Below the pieces are notes generated by a model that saw only the letters and a list, made by a program, of their open reading frames with translations, did not search any database and was not told the origin of the DNA. 64,000 nucleotides of DNA from Longimycelium tulufanense (GTDB lineage: Bacteria; Actinomycetota; Actinomycetes; Mycobacteriales; Pseudonocardiaceae), in the NCBI RefSeq assembly GCF_014645795.1, contig NZ_BMMK01000002.1, positions 456,388 through 520,387 on the forward strand, read 5' to 3'. The translations under genes were made by a program, and so were the position numbers. Below, in pieces: positions 43,606 through 52,994 of this stretch. The first letter of the stretch is position 1, and every line of letters starts with the position of its first letter.

Positions 43606-44571
43606 TCATCTCCAGTGTTCCCAACCCTGCGGGCCCGCATAGGGCCGACCGTCCACGGTCACCCCTCGACCTCGCTTCACCGACCCGATCACGCGCCATT
43701 CGGCCGGCACGGCGTCGACGGCGGGGAACGTGGCCGCCAGTGCGTGGTCCTCGCCCCCGGTGAGCACCCAGTGCCGTGGGTCGGCGCCCAGCGCGCTGGC
43801 CACGTCCACCAGCTTCTGGTGCACCTCCAGCAACTCCGTGCGTACGTCGATGCCCACGGCGGACGCCTCGGCGACGTGCCCGAGATCGGCGAGCAGGCCG
43901 TCGGAGACGTCGATCATGGAGGTTGCCCCGGCGCGGGCGGCCGCGGGCCCGGCCGCATAGGGCGGTTCGGGCACACGCTGGGCACCGACGACCGCCACCG
44001 GCGACCGGAAACCGCGACCGAGCACCGCGAGCCCGGCCGCCGCCCAGCCGAGCCGGCCGGCGACCGCGAGCACGTCGCCGGGCCGCGCCCCGGACCGGGT
44101 CACCGGCGGCAGCCCCTGCAGGTCGCCGAGGGCGGTGATGGAGATCATGATCTGGCCGGCGGTGACCATGTCGCCGCCGACGATGCCGACCCCGCCCCGG
44201 TTCGCCTCGGCCCACATGCCGCGAGCCAGCTCGTCGGCCAGCCGGGTCGGGGTGTCGGCCGGCAGCGCCAGGCCGACCAGTACCGCCGTGGGCGTGGCAC
44301 CCATGGCCGCCACGTCCGCCAGGTTGACCGCGACCGCCTTGCGTCCGACCTGGTCCGGGCTGGACCAGTCGAGCCGGAAGTGCACCCCCTCGACCAGCAC
44401 GTCGGTGCTCGCGACCACCCGGGAATCCGGCGCCGCCACCACCGCGGCGTCGTCGCCCGGACCGAGCACGGTGGTCGGTGGCTGCGCGCGCCCCTCCGTC
44501 ACCCGTTTGATGAGCCCGAACTCACCCACTCCGGCGACAGTGTCCGCGGGGGACGGTCCCTCCGCACCCAA
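43606..44571 (-). CDS. thiL: Thiamine-monophosphate kinase
   Basis: A 321-residue enzyme that makes thiamine diphosphate from thiamine phosphate. The PurM-like fold has Gly-Glu-Phe-Gly-Leu-Ile at the start, Leu-Gly-Pro-Gly-Asp-Asp-Ala-Ala-Val-Val, Asp-Val-Leu-Val-Glu-Gly-Val-His-Phe, Asn-Leu-Ala-Asp-Val-Ala-Ala-Met-Gly, Gly-Gly-Asp and Asp-Val-Ser-Asp-Gly-Leu. The start is a rare TTG at 44571, supported by GGAGG six bases upstream; the next in-frame GTG would cut into the conserved N-terminus. No TPP riboswitch is seen upstream. Confidence 0.94.
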   Translation of the reverse strand: MGAEGPSPADTVAGVGEFGLIKRVTEGRAQPPTTVLGPGDDAAVVAAPDSRVVASTDVLVEGVHFRLDWSSPDQVGRKAVAVNLADVAAMGATPTAVLVGLALPADTPTRLADELARGMWAEANRGGVGIVGGDMVTAGQIMISITALGDLQGLPPVTRSGARPGDVLAVAGRLGWAAAGLAVLGRGFRSPVAVVGAQRVPEPPYAAGPAAARAGATSMIDVSDGLLADLGHVAEASAVGIDVRTELLEVHQKLVDVASALGADPRHWVLTGGEDHALAATFPAVDAVPAEWRVIGSVKRGRGVTVDGRPYAGPQGWEHWR

Positions 44572-44679
44572 GAAAGCCTCCGATCACGAGCATGTTGCTC
44601 ACCTGCTGGGGTAGTTTGCTCGTCACTGTTCCCAACTGTTCCTACCCCGTGCAGAGCCGGAGAGACGAAGGGGCGCGCC

Positions 44680-44916
44680 GTGGTCCAGGCATACATCCTG
44701 ATCCAGACCGAGGTGGGCAAGGCGGCTGCCGTCGCCGAGCGGATCGGCACGATCACGGGTGTGATCACCGCCGAGGACGTCACCGGGCCGTACGACGTGA
44801 TCGTCCGGGCCGAGGCCGACACCGTGGACGACCTCGGCCAGCTGGTCGTGGCCCAGATCCAGGCGGTCGACGGGATCACGCGCACCCTGACCTGCCCGGT
44901 GGTCCACATCAAATAA
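44680..44916 (+). CDS. Stand-alone Lrp/AsnC ligand-binding (RAM) domain protein
   Basis: A 78-residue protein consisting of just the RAM domain: Val-Gln-Ala-Tyr-Ile-Leu-Ile-Gln-Thr-Glu, Ile-Thr-Gly-Val-Ile-Thr-Ala-Glu-Asp-Val-Thr-Gly-Pro-Tyr-Asp-Val-Ile-Val and Ile-Thr-Arg-Thr-Leu-Thr-Cys-Pro-Val-Val. No DNA-binding HTH is present. Such single-domain proteins can form decamers and bind amino acids. GTG 44680 has gaagggg upstream. It is divergent from thiL and 20 bases before the DUF3515 gene. Confidence 0.92.
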   Translation: MVQAYILIQTEVGKAAAVAERIGTITGVITAEDVTGPYDVIVRAEADTVDDLGQLVVAQIQAVDGITRTLTCPVVHIK

Positions 44917-44936
44917 GGGCATGTTGTAGTAGCCGG

Positions 44937-45563
44937 GTGAGCAACGAGCAGGAGCGGACGGAGCAGCCAGCCCAGCCGAGCGGTCCCGCGGGGCCACCCC
45001 GACCCCTCGTCGTGGCCGCGGCCGGTTTGGCCGTCCTGCTCGCGGCGGGGGTCGCGACCGTCGGGATCCTGCTCAACACCGGGGAGAGCACCACTGGCGA
45101 CCCGGCCGCCACGACGCCGGCCAGCCCCCGGCCCAATGCCGACGGGCCGTTGCGGGTCGAGCCGGTGGCCGCGCCGCGGGCGGGATCCGAGCAGTGCCGA
45201 GCGTTGCTGGGCGCGCTGCCGGACGGGCTCACCGCACCGAACCGGAAGCTGCCCAGGCGCCAGCTCGCCGATCCCGCGCCGGAGGGCACGGCCGCGTGGG
45301 GTGGCGCCGACTACGCGCCGGTGGTGTTGCGGTGCGGGGTGGACAAGCCGCGGGAGCTGGTGCCGACCTCGCAGCTCACCGAGATCAACGGCGTGAAGTG
45401 GTTGAGCAACTACGACTACTCGAGCGTGACGTGGGTGGTCGTGGACCGGCCGGTGTACGTCTCGGTGTCGTTGCCCGAGGAGAGCGGTGTCGGCCCGATC
45501 CAGGACCTGTCGGACGTGATCCGGGGCGTCCTTCCGGCCCAGGACGTCGATCCCAACCGCTGA
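44937..45563 (+). CDS. DUF3515-family membrane-anchored protein
   Basis: A 208-residue actinobacterial protein with one N-terminal membrane anchor (about residues 24-47) and an extracytoplasmic domain. That domain has two cysteines (Ser-Glu-Gln-Cys-Arg-Ala-Leu and Val-Leu-Arg-Cys-Gly-Val), a likely disulfide, and the DUF3515-typical Ala-Trp-Gly and Pro-Val-Val-Leu-Arg-Cys-Gly. Function unknown. In mycobacteria a DUF3515 gene also lies between thiL and ddl. GTG 44937. Confidence 0.85.
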   Translation: MSNEQERTEQPAQPSGPAGPPRPLVVAAAGLAVLLAAGVATVGILLNTGESTTGDPAATTPASPRPNADGPLRVEPVAAPRAGSEQCRALLGALPDGLTAPNRKLPRRQLADPAPEGTAAWGGADYAPVVLRCGVDKPRELVPTSQLTEINGVKWLSNYDYSSVTWVVVDRPVYVSVSLPEESGVGPIQDLSDVIRGVLPAQDVDPNR

Positions 45564-45792
45564 GTCCGCCGTCTTCGCACAGCCCCCGCCCTTTCCCGGG
45601 GGGCGAACCCCGTTCCAGCCTACCGGCGCGGGACGGATGATCAAGGTGCCGAGCCGCGGCTGTGGACAGCTCAGGCGGTTGTGGATAACTGGTGCCGCAA
45701 GCCTCGCGAGGGGCCATCGCGCGCGAAATCCCCTGCCTGCAAGAAAAGCCGTGGGCATGGCACGGCAGGTGCCCACCGTCACCGGCCAGGCG

Positions 45793-46890
45793 TCAGCGCA
45801 GGCCGGTTCCGCGGGCGAGCGCCGTCTCGATCAGCGTGGTGAGCAGCTTGCCGTAGTCGATCCCGGTCACCGACCACATCCGCGGGTACATCGAGATCGG
45901 CGTGAAGCCGGGCATCGTGTTGACCTCGTTGACGACCAGCTCGCCGCGCGCGGTGACGAAGAAGTCGACCCGCGCCAGGCCCTGGCATTCCAGCGCACGG
46001 AAGGCACGCACCGCCATGTCCCGCAACCGCTCGGTCACGTCGTCGTCGAGCTTGGCCGGGATGTCGAACTCGCAGACGTCGTCGAGGTACTTGGCGTCGA
46101 AGTCGTACCAGTCGAAGCCCTGCGCCGTGACGCGGATCTCGGCCGGCAGGGACGCCTCCACTCGGCCGTCGGGGAACTCCAGCACGCCGCACTCGACCTC
46201 ACGGCCGACGATGGCGGCCTCCACCAACACCTTCGGGTCGGTGCGGCGGGCCTCGGCGATCGCGTCGTCGAGCCGCGCCCAGTCGGCGACCCGGGTGATG
46301 CCCAGCGAGGAACCGCCGCGGGCCGGCTTGACGAAGACCGGCAGCCCCAGGCGTTGCTTCTGCTCCTCGGTCAGCGTGGCCTGGTCGCGGCGCAGCACGA
46401 CGGAGTCGCCCACCGGCAGGTTCTCGGCCGCCAGCAGCTTCTTGGCGTACTCCTTGTCCATCGCGGCCGCGCTGGACAGGACACCGGGCCCCACGTACGG
46501 GATGTCGGCCATCTCCAGCAGGCCCTGGATGGTCCCGTCCTCGCCCCACGGGCCGTGCAGGACCGGGAAGACCACGTCGACGCCGGAGAGCACCTCGCCC
46601 TCCCGGCCGGGCTCCAGCAACACCAGCCCGCGCCGGGTCGGGTTGCCGGACAGCACCAGCGAGGCCCGGTCGCCCGCCACCGACGGCAGCTCCCGGTCGC
46701 GGATCTCCAGCTCGGCCGGGTCGTCGGTGCCCAGCACCCACCCGCCTTCGCGGGTGATACCCACCGGGACCACCTCGAACCGCTCGCGGTCGAGGTGGGT
46801 CAGGACGCTGCGGGCGGAGACGCAGGAGACGCCGTGCTCGGTGCTGCGACCGCCGAATACGACGGCCACCCGGATCTTCCGCTCGGTCAT
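45793..46890 (-). CDS. ddl: D-alanine--D-alanine ligase
   Basis: A 365-residue ATP-grasp enzyme that makes D-Ala-D-Ala for peptidoglycan. Diagnostic segments: [10 protein letters not shown] (residues about 9-18), [22 protein letters not shown] and [11 protein letters not shown]. The residue pattern Glu-Tyr-Ala-Lys near 152 fits D-Ala- rather than D-Lac-specific enzymes, as far as can be judged by eye. ATG 46890 (Met-Thr-Glu-Arg-Lys-Ile-Arg). Confidence 0.95.
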   Translation of the reverse strand: MTERKIRVAVVFGGRSTEHGVSCVSARSVLTHLDRERFEVVPVGITREGGWVLGTDDPAELEIRDRELPSVAGDRASLVLSGNPTRRGLVLLEPGREGEVLSGVDVVFPVLHGPWGEDGTIQGLLEMADIPYVGPGVLSSAAAMDKEYAKKLLAAENLPVGDSVVLRRDQATLTEEQKQRLGLPVFVKPARGGSSLGITRVADWARLDDAIAEARRTDPKVLVEAAIVGREVECGVLEFPDGRVEASLPAEIRVTAQGFDWYDFDAKYLDDVCEFDIPAKLDDDVTERLRDMAVRAFRALECQGLARVDFFVTARGELVVNEVNTMPGFTPISMYPRMWSVTGIDYGKLLTTLIETALARGTGLR

Positions 46891-46973
46891 GTGTTGTGAC
46901 CCTACCTGTGTGTTGTCGGCGTCCGACGGCACCGCGCCCGGGACGGACCGGATGCGGCGCCCCCGGCCGGCTT

Positions 46974-48422
46974 CTACTGTGGCTTCTCCTGGGCGGCTCG
47001 CAACAGTTCGACGAGCACCGGGACGGCCTTCTCGAAGCGTGACCTGCCCGGCGCGGCGTAACCGACCGGAATCCCGTACCCCGCGGGGCGCCCGGCATAG
47101 TGACGGCTGAGCACGTCCAACCGCAAGCCTCGTCCCGCGCCCCGGGCGACGACTTCCCGTTCCGCAGCTGCGGAGGGCAACGGCACCAACACGTGCGCCC
47201 CCGCGTCGTCACCCATCACCTCGACACCGGCGGCACGCAACGCTGACACCAGAAGGGCCCGGCGCTCCGACAATTCCCGGCGCAGCTTGCGAAGGTGGCG
47301 GCCGAGATCACCGTGCCGGGCCAGGGCGACGAGCACCCGCTGCCCGGCGGTCGAGGGGCTGGCGCCGATCCGTGCCCGGTAGTCCAGGACCGCACGCACG
47401 ATCCCCGGCGGCGCCACCATCCAACCCGCACCCAGCGTCGGCGTGAGGATCTTGCTCGTCGTTCCCAGGTGCACGACGACATCCGGCGCGAGCGCGGCGA
47501 GCAGGGGCAGCGGTGCGACGTCGTACCGCAGTTCGCCGTCGTAGTCGTCCTCGATGACCAACCAGCCCTCGGCACGCGCCCGGCGCACCAACTCGACCCG
47601 GCGCGCCGCCGGCAACCGGCTGCCTACCGGGTACTGGTGCGCCGGCGAACAGAACACGGCCCGTACCCCTTCGGGCACGCGATCAACGATGAGCCCGTCG
47701 GCATCGACGGGCACACCGACAACGCGGAGTCCCGCCGCCTGGAACGCACCGACCGCACGCTGGTACCCGGGCTCCTCCACGGCAACGACGTCACCACGTT
47801 CCAGGGCCGCCTGCGCGAACTCGGCGACGGCGCTGGTGGTGCCTCCCGTGGCCAGGATCGTGTCGGCCGCCTCGGGATCGCCGGGAACCATGAGTCCCCG
47901 GTGCCGCAACAGGTGCTCGGCAACGGTGGCGCGGTAGGCCGGCAGACCGGCCCGTTCCGGAAGGATCAGCGGCGGCTCGTCGGCGGCGGCCCGCCAGGCT
48001 CGTCGCCACGCGGCACGGTCCAGCCCGTCCGCCCATGCCGCGCCGGGCACGAGGTGGACGGTGTCGTCGGTCGCCGCGTCCCGCCGCGGCCGCCGCGGCG
48101 GCTGGCGCCGGGTGCCGGGCGGCGTCGTCGTGACATAGGTGCCGGAGCCGTGGCGGCCGGTGATCCAGCCCTCCGCGTGCAGCTGTTCGTAGGCGGCCGC
48201 GGTGACGGTCCGGCTCACGCCGAGATGCGTAGCGAGGATGCGGGTGGAGGGCAGCCGGTCGCCGGCGCGGAGCTGGCCGGCGACCGCCGCGGCCCGCAAC
48301 GCCTCGGCCAGCTGGACGGACAGCGGCACGCTCGCGTCGCGGTCGAGCACGATGGGCAGCTCGGCCGGGAGTGCGGGGGAGGACGGCACCGGCACCGCAG
48401 TGGCCTTTCGCGTTCCGTTCAC
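46974..48422 (-). CDS. MocR-type GntR regulator with aminotransferase-like domain
   Basis: A 482-residue PLP-dependent regulator. The GntR winged helix is at about residues 28-100 ([25 protein letters not shown]). It is followed by a fold-type I aminotransferase-like domain with [10 protein letters not shown] and the PLP lysine in Thr-Thr-Ser-Lys-Ile-Leu-Thr. The GTG start is preceded by gaaggg. It is divergent, across 43 bases, from a PPOX-family gene and probably controls it. Known relatives (PdxR, GabR, TauR) sense PLP or amines. Confidence 0.92.
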   Translation of the reverse strand: MNGTRKATAVPVPSSPALPAELPIVLDRDASVPLSVQLAEALRAAAVAGQLRAGDRLPSTRILATHLGVSRTVTAAAYEQLHAEGWITGRHGSGTYVTTTPPGTRRQPPRRPRRDAATDDTVHLVPGAAWADGLDRAAWRRAWRAAADEPPLILPERAGLPAYRATVAEHLLRHRGLMVPGDPEAADTILATGGTTSAVAEFAQAALERGDVVAVEEPGYQRAVGAFQAAGLRVVGVPVDADGLIVDRVPEGVRAVFCSPAHQYPVGSRLPAARRVELVRRARAEGWLVIEDDYDGELRYDVAPLPLLAALAPDVVVHLGTTSKILTPTLGAGWMVAPPGIVRAVLDYRARIGASPSTAGQRVLVALARHGDLGRHLRKLRRELSERRALLVSALRAAGVEVMGDDAGAHVLVPLPSAAAEREVVARGAGRGLRLDVLSRHYAGRPAGYGIPVGYAAPGRSRFEKAVPVLVELLRAAQEKPQ

Positions 48423-48445
48423 AGTGGCCCTTCAACCATGCCACT
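48423..48445. promoter_or_regulatory. Candidate MocR operator
   Basis: Inverted half-sites agtggc (48423-48428) and gccact (48440-48445) are spaced 11 bases apart in the short divergent promoter and touch the MocR ribosome-binding site. Their position favours autoregulation. Confidence 0.45.
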
Positions 48446-48465
48446 TTTCCGCCCAGGGTGGGTAC

Positions 48466-49125
48466 GTGATCAACCAAAGCCTCTCCCCCACGTCACGCAG
48501 CACGGTACGGCGCGGCAAGGATCGCGCGGCCACCGACCGCTCGGCGCTCCACGACGTGCTGGACGCCGGGCTGATCTGCCACCTCGGGGTGATCGTCGAC
48601 GGTACGCCGCGGGTCCTTCCGACCGGATACGGCCGCGACGGCGACGTGCTCTACCTCCACGGATCAACCGGGGCGCGAAGCCTGCGCACGGCTGCCGGTG
48701 GTGCGGAGGTGTGTGTGACCGTCACGGTGCTCGACGGCCTCGTCTACGCGCGCTCGGTCTTCCACCACAGCATGAACTACCGCTCCGCGGTGATTCACGG
48801 TCGGGCGGTGCCGGTGACGGACGCGGAAGAGAAGCTGCACGGGCTCCGGGTGATCATCGAAAATCTCGCCCCGGGTTCCTGGGACCACGCGCGCCGGCCC
48901 ACGCGCAGGGAACTGGCCCAGACCGCGGTCCTCGCCCTCGAGCTGGGCGAAGCCGCGGTGAAGACGCGGTCCGGGCCTCCCGGCGACGACGAGGAGGACG
49001 TGGCGGCGAACGTCACGTGGGCGGGTGTGCTGCCGTTGCGCCAGGTGTTCAACCCTCCCGAACCGTGTCCTGCGTTGCCACCCGGCACCACGGCACCCGA
49101 GCACGTGCTCCGCAGGGTGGGATAA
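48466..49125 (+). CDS. Pyridoxamine-5'-phosphate-oxidase-family (FMN split-barrel) protein
   Basis: A 219-residue split-barrel flavin protein. The FMN-binding core reads Gly-Leu-Ile-Cys-His-Leu-Gly-Val-Ile-Val-Asp-Gly-Thr-Pro-Arg-Val-Leu-Pro-Thr, then Leu-Tyr-Leu-His-Gly-Ser and Asn-Tyr-Arg-Ser-Ala-Val-Ile-His-Gly. These match the nitroimidazole-resistance-like/PPOX subgroup rather than true PdxH. GTG 48466 with gggtggg upstream. It is divergent from a MocR gene, a recurrent pairing in actinobacteria as far as I recall; reaction unknown. Confidence 0.85.
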   Translation: MINQSLSPTSRSTVRRGKDRAATDRSALHDVLDAGLICHLGVIVDGTPRVLPTGYGRDGDVLYLHGSTGARSLRTAAGGAEVCVTVTVLDGLVYARSVFHHSMNYRSAVIHGRAVPVTDAEEKLHGLRVIIENLAPGSWDHARRPTRRELAQTAVLALELGEAAVKTRSGPPGDDEEDVAANVTWAGVLPLRQVFNPPEPCPALPPGTTAPEHVLRRVG

Positions 49126-49245
49126 GGCCAATTCGGCTTCTCACGACCCTAGAGGCGCTCCTCGCTCGGGATACACCGGGGGACGCCGGATCGAGGGCGA
49201 ACGCCCTTCTCCGGGCCCGGATCGCCGCCCTGGCACCTGGGGTGG

Positions 49246-49725
49246 TCAGGTGAGGCGGACCGGGCCAGCGGGCGTCATGCGGTAGGCGTTCATACCCAGC
49301 CGCCCGGGCCGGAACACGTGCACGCTCACCGCGGGATCCGGGCCCTCGTTCGAGACCTCGTGCACATAGCCGGGGCCGAACACGCGGGTCTGGCCGACGC
49401 CGATGGCGTGCACCAGCTCGGCGGCCGGGGCGTCGCCCGCGCGGCGGGCAACCGTTTCGGTCAGCACGCCGGAGACGACGGTGAAGGCGCCCGTGGAGCC
49501 GCTGTGGTCGTGCAGGTCGGTGCGTTGGCCGGGCAGCCACGACATCAACCAGACCTCGTGGTCCTCGGTGCTCTCCAGCTCGGCGACCCAGCGCTCGACC
49601 GGGTCGTAGCGCAGGAGGTGACGCCAGCGGCCGCGGTCGGCGGCGTACTCCAGGGCGATGCGGGCGGGATGGGCGAGAGCCCGCTGGGTGGGCTCGGCAA
49701 CGGTGTTGGGCGGAACGGCGAACAC
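49246..49725 (-). CDS. Cysteine dioxygenase (type I, cupin)
   Basis: A 159-residue cupin enzyme expected to oxidise cysteine to cysteine sulfinate. The iron motif His-Asp-His-Ser-Gly-Ser-Thr-Gly-Ala-Phe-Thr-Val is near residues 72-83, and the third histidine is in Val-His-Glu-Val-Ser-Asn-Glu-Gly near 120. Arg-Tyr-Asp near 39 is also typical of bacterial CDO. GTG start with ggaga upstream. It lies downstream of the Cys/Met-metabolism lyase gene, making a small sulfur-amino-acid cluster. Confidence 0.88.
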   Translation of the reverse strand: MFAVPPNTVAEPTQRALAHPARIALEYAADRGRWRHLLRYDPVERWVAELESTEDHEVWLMSWLPGQRTDLHDHSGSTGAFTVVSGVLTETVARRAGDAPAAELVHAIGVGQTRVFGPGYVHEVSNEGPDPAVSVHVFRPGRLGMNAYRMTPAGPVRLT

Positions 49726-49972
49726 GGCGGTCTCCGGGATGTCTCGGGAGCGCGCGAGCCGATCAGGGGCGCCAAGGGCGGCGTCAGCCCGCGAGCACTG
49801 GCTGGGATGGAGCCATCACCGGGCCGGACAGAGCGCGCTGGCAACGCGACGGAGGTCGACGTGACCCCGGCGAAGCTTCCTGGCGCGCGTCAACACGCGC
49901 TCGAGAGAACCAGGAGCCGCCGGACGGGTCAAGTCGAGTTCACCTGGTAAGACGCCCACGTGGCGGACGCCA
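49726..49972. other. Gap between cysteine dioxygenase and lyase genes
   Basis: 247 bases on the upstream side of the dioxygenase. A nested inverted repeat (tcctgg ... ccagga enclosing gcgcgt/acgcgc) lies at about 49879-49914 and may be a terminator or leader structure. No S-box or other known riboswitch was recognised. Confidence 0.4.
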
Positions 49973-51100
49973 CTACTTCGGACGGCCCAGGCCCTCCAGT
50001 GCCTGGCAGATGTCGGTGACCAGGTCGTCGGGGTCCTCGCAGCCGGTGGACAGCCGGACGAACCCGGGCGGCACCGCATCACCCCATCGGGCACGCCGGT
50101 CGGCGGTGGTGTGGAGCCCCCCGAACGACGTGGCCGCGGCGACGAGCCGGCTACGGCTCAGGAAGTGCCGCACCGCTTCGGCGTCGGCCAGGGTGAACGC
50201 GAGCACCCCGCCGAAGCGCGTCATCTGTGCCGTGGCGGGTTCGCGCGCGGGGTCGTCCGGCAGTCCGGGCCAGCGCACGGCTCGCACGGCCGGATGGTGG
50301 CGGAGGACGGCGGCCACCGCGGCGGCGTTCTCCGCCTGGCGCGTGAGGCGCAGGTCCAGGGTTGCGAGGCCACGGTGGACCAGCCAGGTCTCGAACGGCC
50401 CGGGGATCGCGCCGCCGACGGTACGGGCGTGGCGCAACGCGTCGGCGAGGTCGGCGTCCCGCACGGTGAGGTGGCCGAGGAGCAGATCGCTGTGCCCGCT
50501 CAGGGCTTTGGTGTCGCTGGCGACGACCACGTCCGCGCCCAACAGCAGTGGTCGTTGGCCCAGTGGTGTCGCCGTGGTGTTGTCCACCGCGACGAGTGCC
50601 CCGGCAGCATGCGCACGCCGCGACAGCTCGCGGATGTCGCAGACGTCGAGCCCGGGATTCGACGGGGTCTCGAGCAGGACCAGCTGCGCCCGGTCGAAAA
50701 CCGTGTCCGGCCACGGTCCCGCGGTTGGCACTTCCCGCACGTGCAACCAACCCAGCTCGGTGCGCACCAGGTCGCGCACCGCGTAGTAGCCGTCCGAGGG
50801 CAGCACGAGAGTGTCCTCAGGACGCAGCAGCGTGCGCAGAAGGGTGGCAATCGCCGCCATACCGGACGGAAACACCAGGCAGGTTCCGCCGTCCAGCTCG
50901 CCGATCGCGCGTTCCAACGCGCGCCAGCCGGGATTGCCGGTCCGGCCGTAGGTGTCCGGTTCGGTTCCCTCGTGCTCGGGGTCGAGGTGGAACGGCGCGG
51001 CGAACACCGGGCCCGGCAACAGCGGCGCACCCGGAACCGGGGCGGGCAGGCCCGCGTGGACGCAGCGGGTGCCGTCGCCCCAGTCCCGGTCGGTACTCAC
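49973..51100 (-). CDS. Cys/Met-metabolism PLP enzyme (cystathionine gamma-lyase/synthase family)
   Basis: A 375-residue fold-type I PLP enzyme. Visible motifs: Gly-Thr-Arg-Cys-Val-His-Ala-Gly near the N-terminus; Tyr-Gly-Arg-Thr-Gly-Asn-Pro; Phe-Pro-Ser-Gly-Met-Ala-Ala (about 75); Glu-Thr-Pro-Ser-Asn-Pro; and the Schiff-base lysine in [11 protein letters not shown]. Gamma-lyase versus synthase cannot be decided by eye. GTG 51100 overlaps the gpsA stop by four bases. The dioxygenase gene follows. Confidence 0.9.
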   Translation of the reverse strand: MSTDRDWGDGTRCVHAGLPAPVPGAPLLPGPVFAAPFHLDPEHEGTEPDTYGRTGNPGWRALERAIGELDGGTCLVFPSGMAAIATLLRTLLRPEDTLVLPSDGYYAVRDLVRTELGWLHVREVPTAGPWPDTVFDRAQLVLLETPSNPGLDVCDIRELSRRAHAAGALVAVDNTTATPLGQRPLLLGADVVVASDTKALSGHSDLLLGHLTVRDADLADALRHARTVGGAIPGPFETWLVHRGLATLDLRLTRQAENAAAVAAVLRHHPAVRAVRWPGLPDDPAREPATAQMTRFGGVLAFTLADAEAVRHFLSRSRLVAAATSFGGLHTTADRRARWGDAVPPGFVRLSTGCEDPDDLVTDICQALEGLGRPK

Positions 51101-52116
51101 GCGAACTCGGCCTTCCGCGCGCGGCCCAGGAGCTCGCCGGGCATCAGCCGCGGGTCGAGACCCTCGTGGCACACCTGGTACACCGCGTTAGTGATGGGCA
51201 TGTCGACCCCGTGCCGCCCGGCCAGGGCGCGGATCGAGGCGCAGGACTTGACGCCCTCGGCCACCTGGCCGTGCGCGTGTTCCTGTGCCTCGCGCAGGCT
51301 CTCCCCACGGCCGAGGCGCTCGCCGAACGTGCGGTTGCGCGACAGCGGTGAGGCGCAGGTGGCGACGAGGTCGCCGAGCCCGGCGAGTCCGGCGAACGTC
51401 AGCGGATCCGCGCCCAGCGCGACACCGAGTCGGGAAATCTCGGCCAGGCCACGGGTGATGAGCGTGGCCATGGTGTTGTTGCCGTAGCCCAGCCCGCTCG
51501 CCAAGCCGCAGGCGAGCGCGATGACGTTCTTACAGGTGCCGCCGATCTCGCAGCCGACCACGTCGGTGTTGGTGTAGGGCCGGAAGTAGTGCGTGGAGCA
51601 CGCGTGCTGCAGGGCGACGGCGCGATCGTGGTCCGCGCAGGCGATGACGGTCGCGGTGGGCTGTTCCTCGGCGATCTCGCGCGCCAGGTTCGGCCCGGTC
51701 ACCACGGCGACGCGTGCCTCGTCGACCTCGGCGACCTCCCGGATCACCTCGCTCATCCGCTCCAGCGAGCCCAGCTCCACCCCCTTGGCCAGGCTGACCA
51801 GGGTCGCCGTCGACGGGAGCAGGTCACGCCACCCGGCCAGGTTGGCGCGCAACGTCTGGCTGGGCACCGCGAGCACCACGGCGTCGGCGCCGGCGACCGC
51901 CTCGGCCGGGTCGGCGGTGGCGGTGATGTTCGCCGGGAGCGGGATGCCGGGCAGGTATTCGGCGTTGTGCCCCTCGTCGCGGATGGTCGCGGCGACCTCG
52001 GGCCGGCGCGCCCACAACACGACGTCGCGGCCGGCGTCGGCCAGCACCTTGGCGAAGGTGGTGCCCCAGGAGCCGGCGCCGAGGACCGCGACCCGGCCGA
52101 TCGCGTCCGCCGTCAC
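51097..52116 (-). CDS. gpsA: NAD(P)H-dependent glycerol-3-phosphate dehydrogenase
   Basis: A 339-residue enzyme that makes sn-glycerol-3-phosphate for phospholipids. The Rossmann motif [10 protein letters not shown] is at residues 10-19. [16 protein letters not shown] and [10 protein letters not shown] contain the catalytic Lys. GTG overlaps the plsC stop by four bases, forming a plsC-gpsA-lyase coupled unit. Confidence 0.96.
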   Translation of the reverse strand: MTADAIGRVAVLGAGSWGTTFAKVLADAGRDVVLWARRPEVAATIRDEGHNAEYLPGIPLPANITATADPAEAVAGADAVVLAVPSQTLRANLAGWRDLLPSTATLVSLAKGVELGSLERMSEVIREVAEVDEARVAVVTGPNLAREIAEEQPTATVIACADHDRAVALQHACSTHYFRPYTNTDVVGCEIGGTCKNVIALACGLASGLGYGNNTMATLITRGLAEISRLGVALGADPLTFAGLAGLGDLVATCASPLSRNRTFGERLGRGESLREAQEHAHGQVAEGVKSCASIRALAGRHGVDMPITNAVYQVCHEGLDPRLMPGELLGRARKAEFA

Positions 52117-52838
52117 CGCGTCTCCCCGCGGCGCGCACGCTTTGCCGGCTGGTGGAACTCGCCCGGTGGCTGCTCGCCGCGGACCTCGCCGAGAAGGTCA
52201 CGCACGCGCGTCATCAGCAGATCGGTCACCTCACGGAGCAGGGCACTGTCGATGTCCTTACCGCGGAACGCCGACAGGTCGATCGGTTCGCCGGCGCGGA
52301 CGACGATGTCACGGCGCGGGCGTAGCCGGAGTTTCTTGTTGTAGTGGTCGTAGACCTGGTGTGTTCCCCAGTGCACCACGGGAATCACCGGAACGTCCCG
52401 CTCCAGGGCGATGCGCGCCACCCCGGTGCGGGCATGCATCGGCCACCACTCGGGATCCCGTGTGATGGTGCCCTCGGGGTAGATGACGACGACATGGCCG
52501 GCGTCCAGGCCCCGGTAGGCGGCGGCGAGGCTCTGCTGTGCCTCGGCGCTACCGCGGCGGACCGGGATCTGCTCTGCGGCCACCAGGATCCGCTTCAGCA
52601 CCGGCACCTTCCACAGCGCGTCCTTGGCCAGGAAGCGCGGAATGCGACCTCGCTTGTGCACGAACACCGCGGTGTAGACGGGGTCGAGGTAGGAGACGTG
52701 GTTGCTGACCACCAACGCCGGGCCATTGGTCGGGATGTGCTCGAGACCGGCGTGCCGCCGCCGACCGAGCAGCCTGGTCGCCGGATGGAAGATCGCCGCG
52801 GCGAGCCCCACCCAGAAGCCGCCCTTCTCCTTAGCCAC
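52113..52838 (-). CDS. plsC: 1-acyl-sn-glycerol-3-phosphate acyltransferase (PlsC family)
   Basis: A 241-residue membrane-associated acyltransferase. The catalytic HX4D motif is in [10 protein letters not shown] (about residues 46-55), and the glycerol-phosphate site is Tyr-Pro-Glu-Gly-Thr-Ile-Thr-Arg-Asp. It is encoded directly before gpsA, so phosphatidate synthesis steps are co-expressed. GTG start with GAGGAGG upstream. A 22-base palindrome lies 56 bases upstream. Confidence 0.93.
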   Translation of the reverse strand: MAKEKGGFWVGLAAAIFHPATRLLGRRRHAGLEHIPTNGPALVVSNHVSYLDPVYTAVFVHKRGRIPRFLAKDALWKVPVLKRILVAAEQIPVRRGSAEAQQSLAAAYRGLDAGHVVVIYPEGTITRDPEWWPMHARTGVARIALERDVPVIPVVHWGTHQVYDHYNKKLRLRPRRDIVVRAGEPIDLSAFRGKDIDSALLREVTDLLMTRVRDLLGEVRGEQPPGEFHQPAKRARRGETR

Positions 52839-52893
52839 CCGTCCTCCTCGTGGGCTCGCAGTCGCTTACCGGAAGATCCGCGCTGATCGACCA

Positions 52894-52915
52894 GTGCGCC
52901 GATCGATCGGCGCAC
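52894..52915. promoter_or_regulatory. Perfect 22-base palindrome in the plsC/cofC divergent promoter
   Basis: The central 20 bases (52895-52914) are tgcgccgatcgatcggcgca, and a further G and C at 52894 and 52915 extend the symmetry. It lies 56 bases from plsC and 80 bases from cofC on opposite strands. A dimeric repressor site is the simplest reading; no cognate regulator is encoded next door. Confidence 0.55.
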
Positions 52916-52994
52916 CGTGCGAGTCTTCCTCGCGCCACGGCGTGGAGTCCAGCCGGCCCCGGGCGGCGTCGCGCACATGGAGGAGGATGGGGGC

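Noticed and set aside
44572..44679. TPP riboswitch upstream of thiL
   Set aside because: The gap is too short and lacks the ctgaga core.
49726..49972. SAM or cysteine-responsive riboswitch before cysteine dioxygenase
   Set aside because: A nested inverted repeat exists, but no recognisable riboswitch core.
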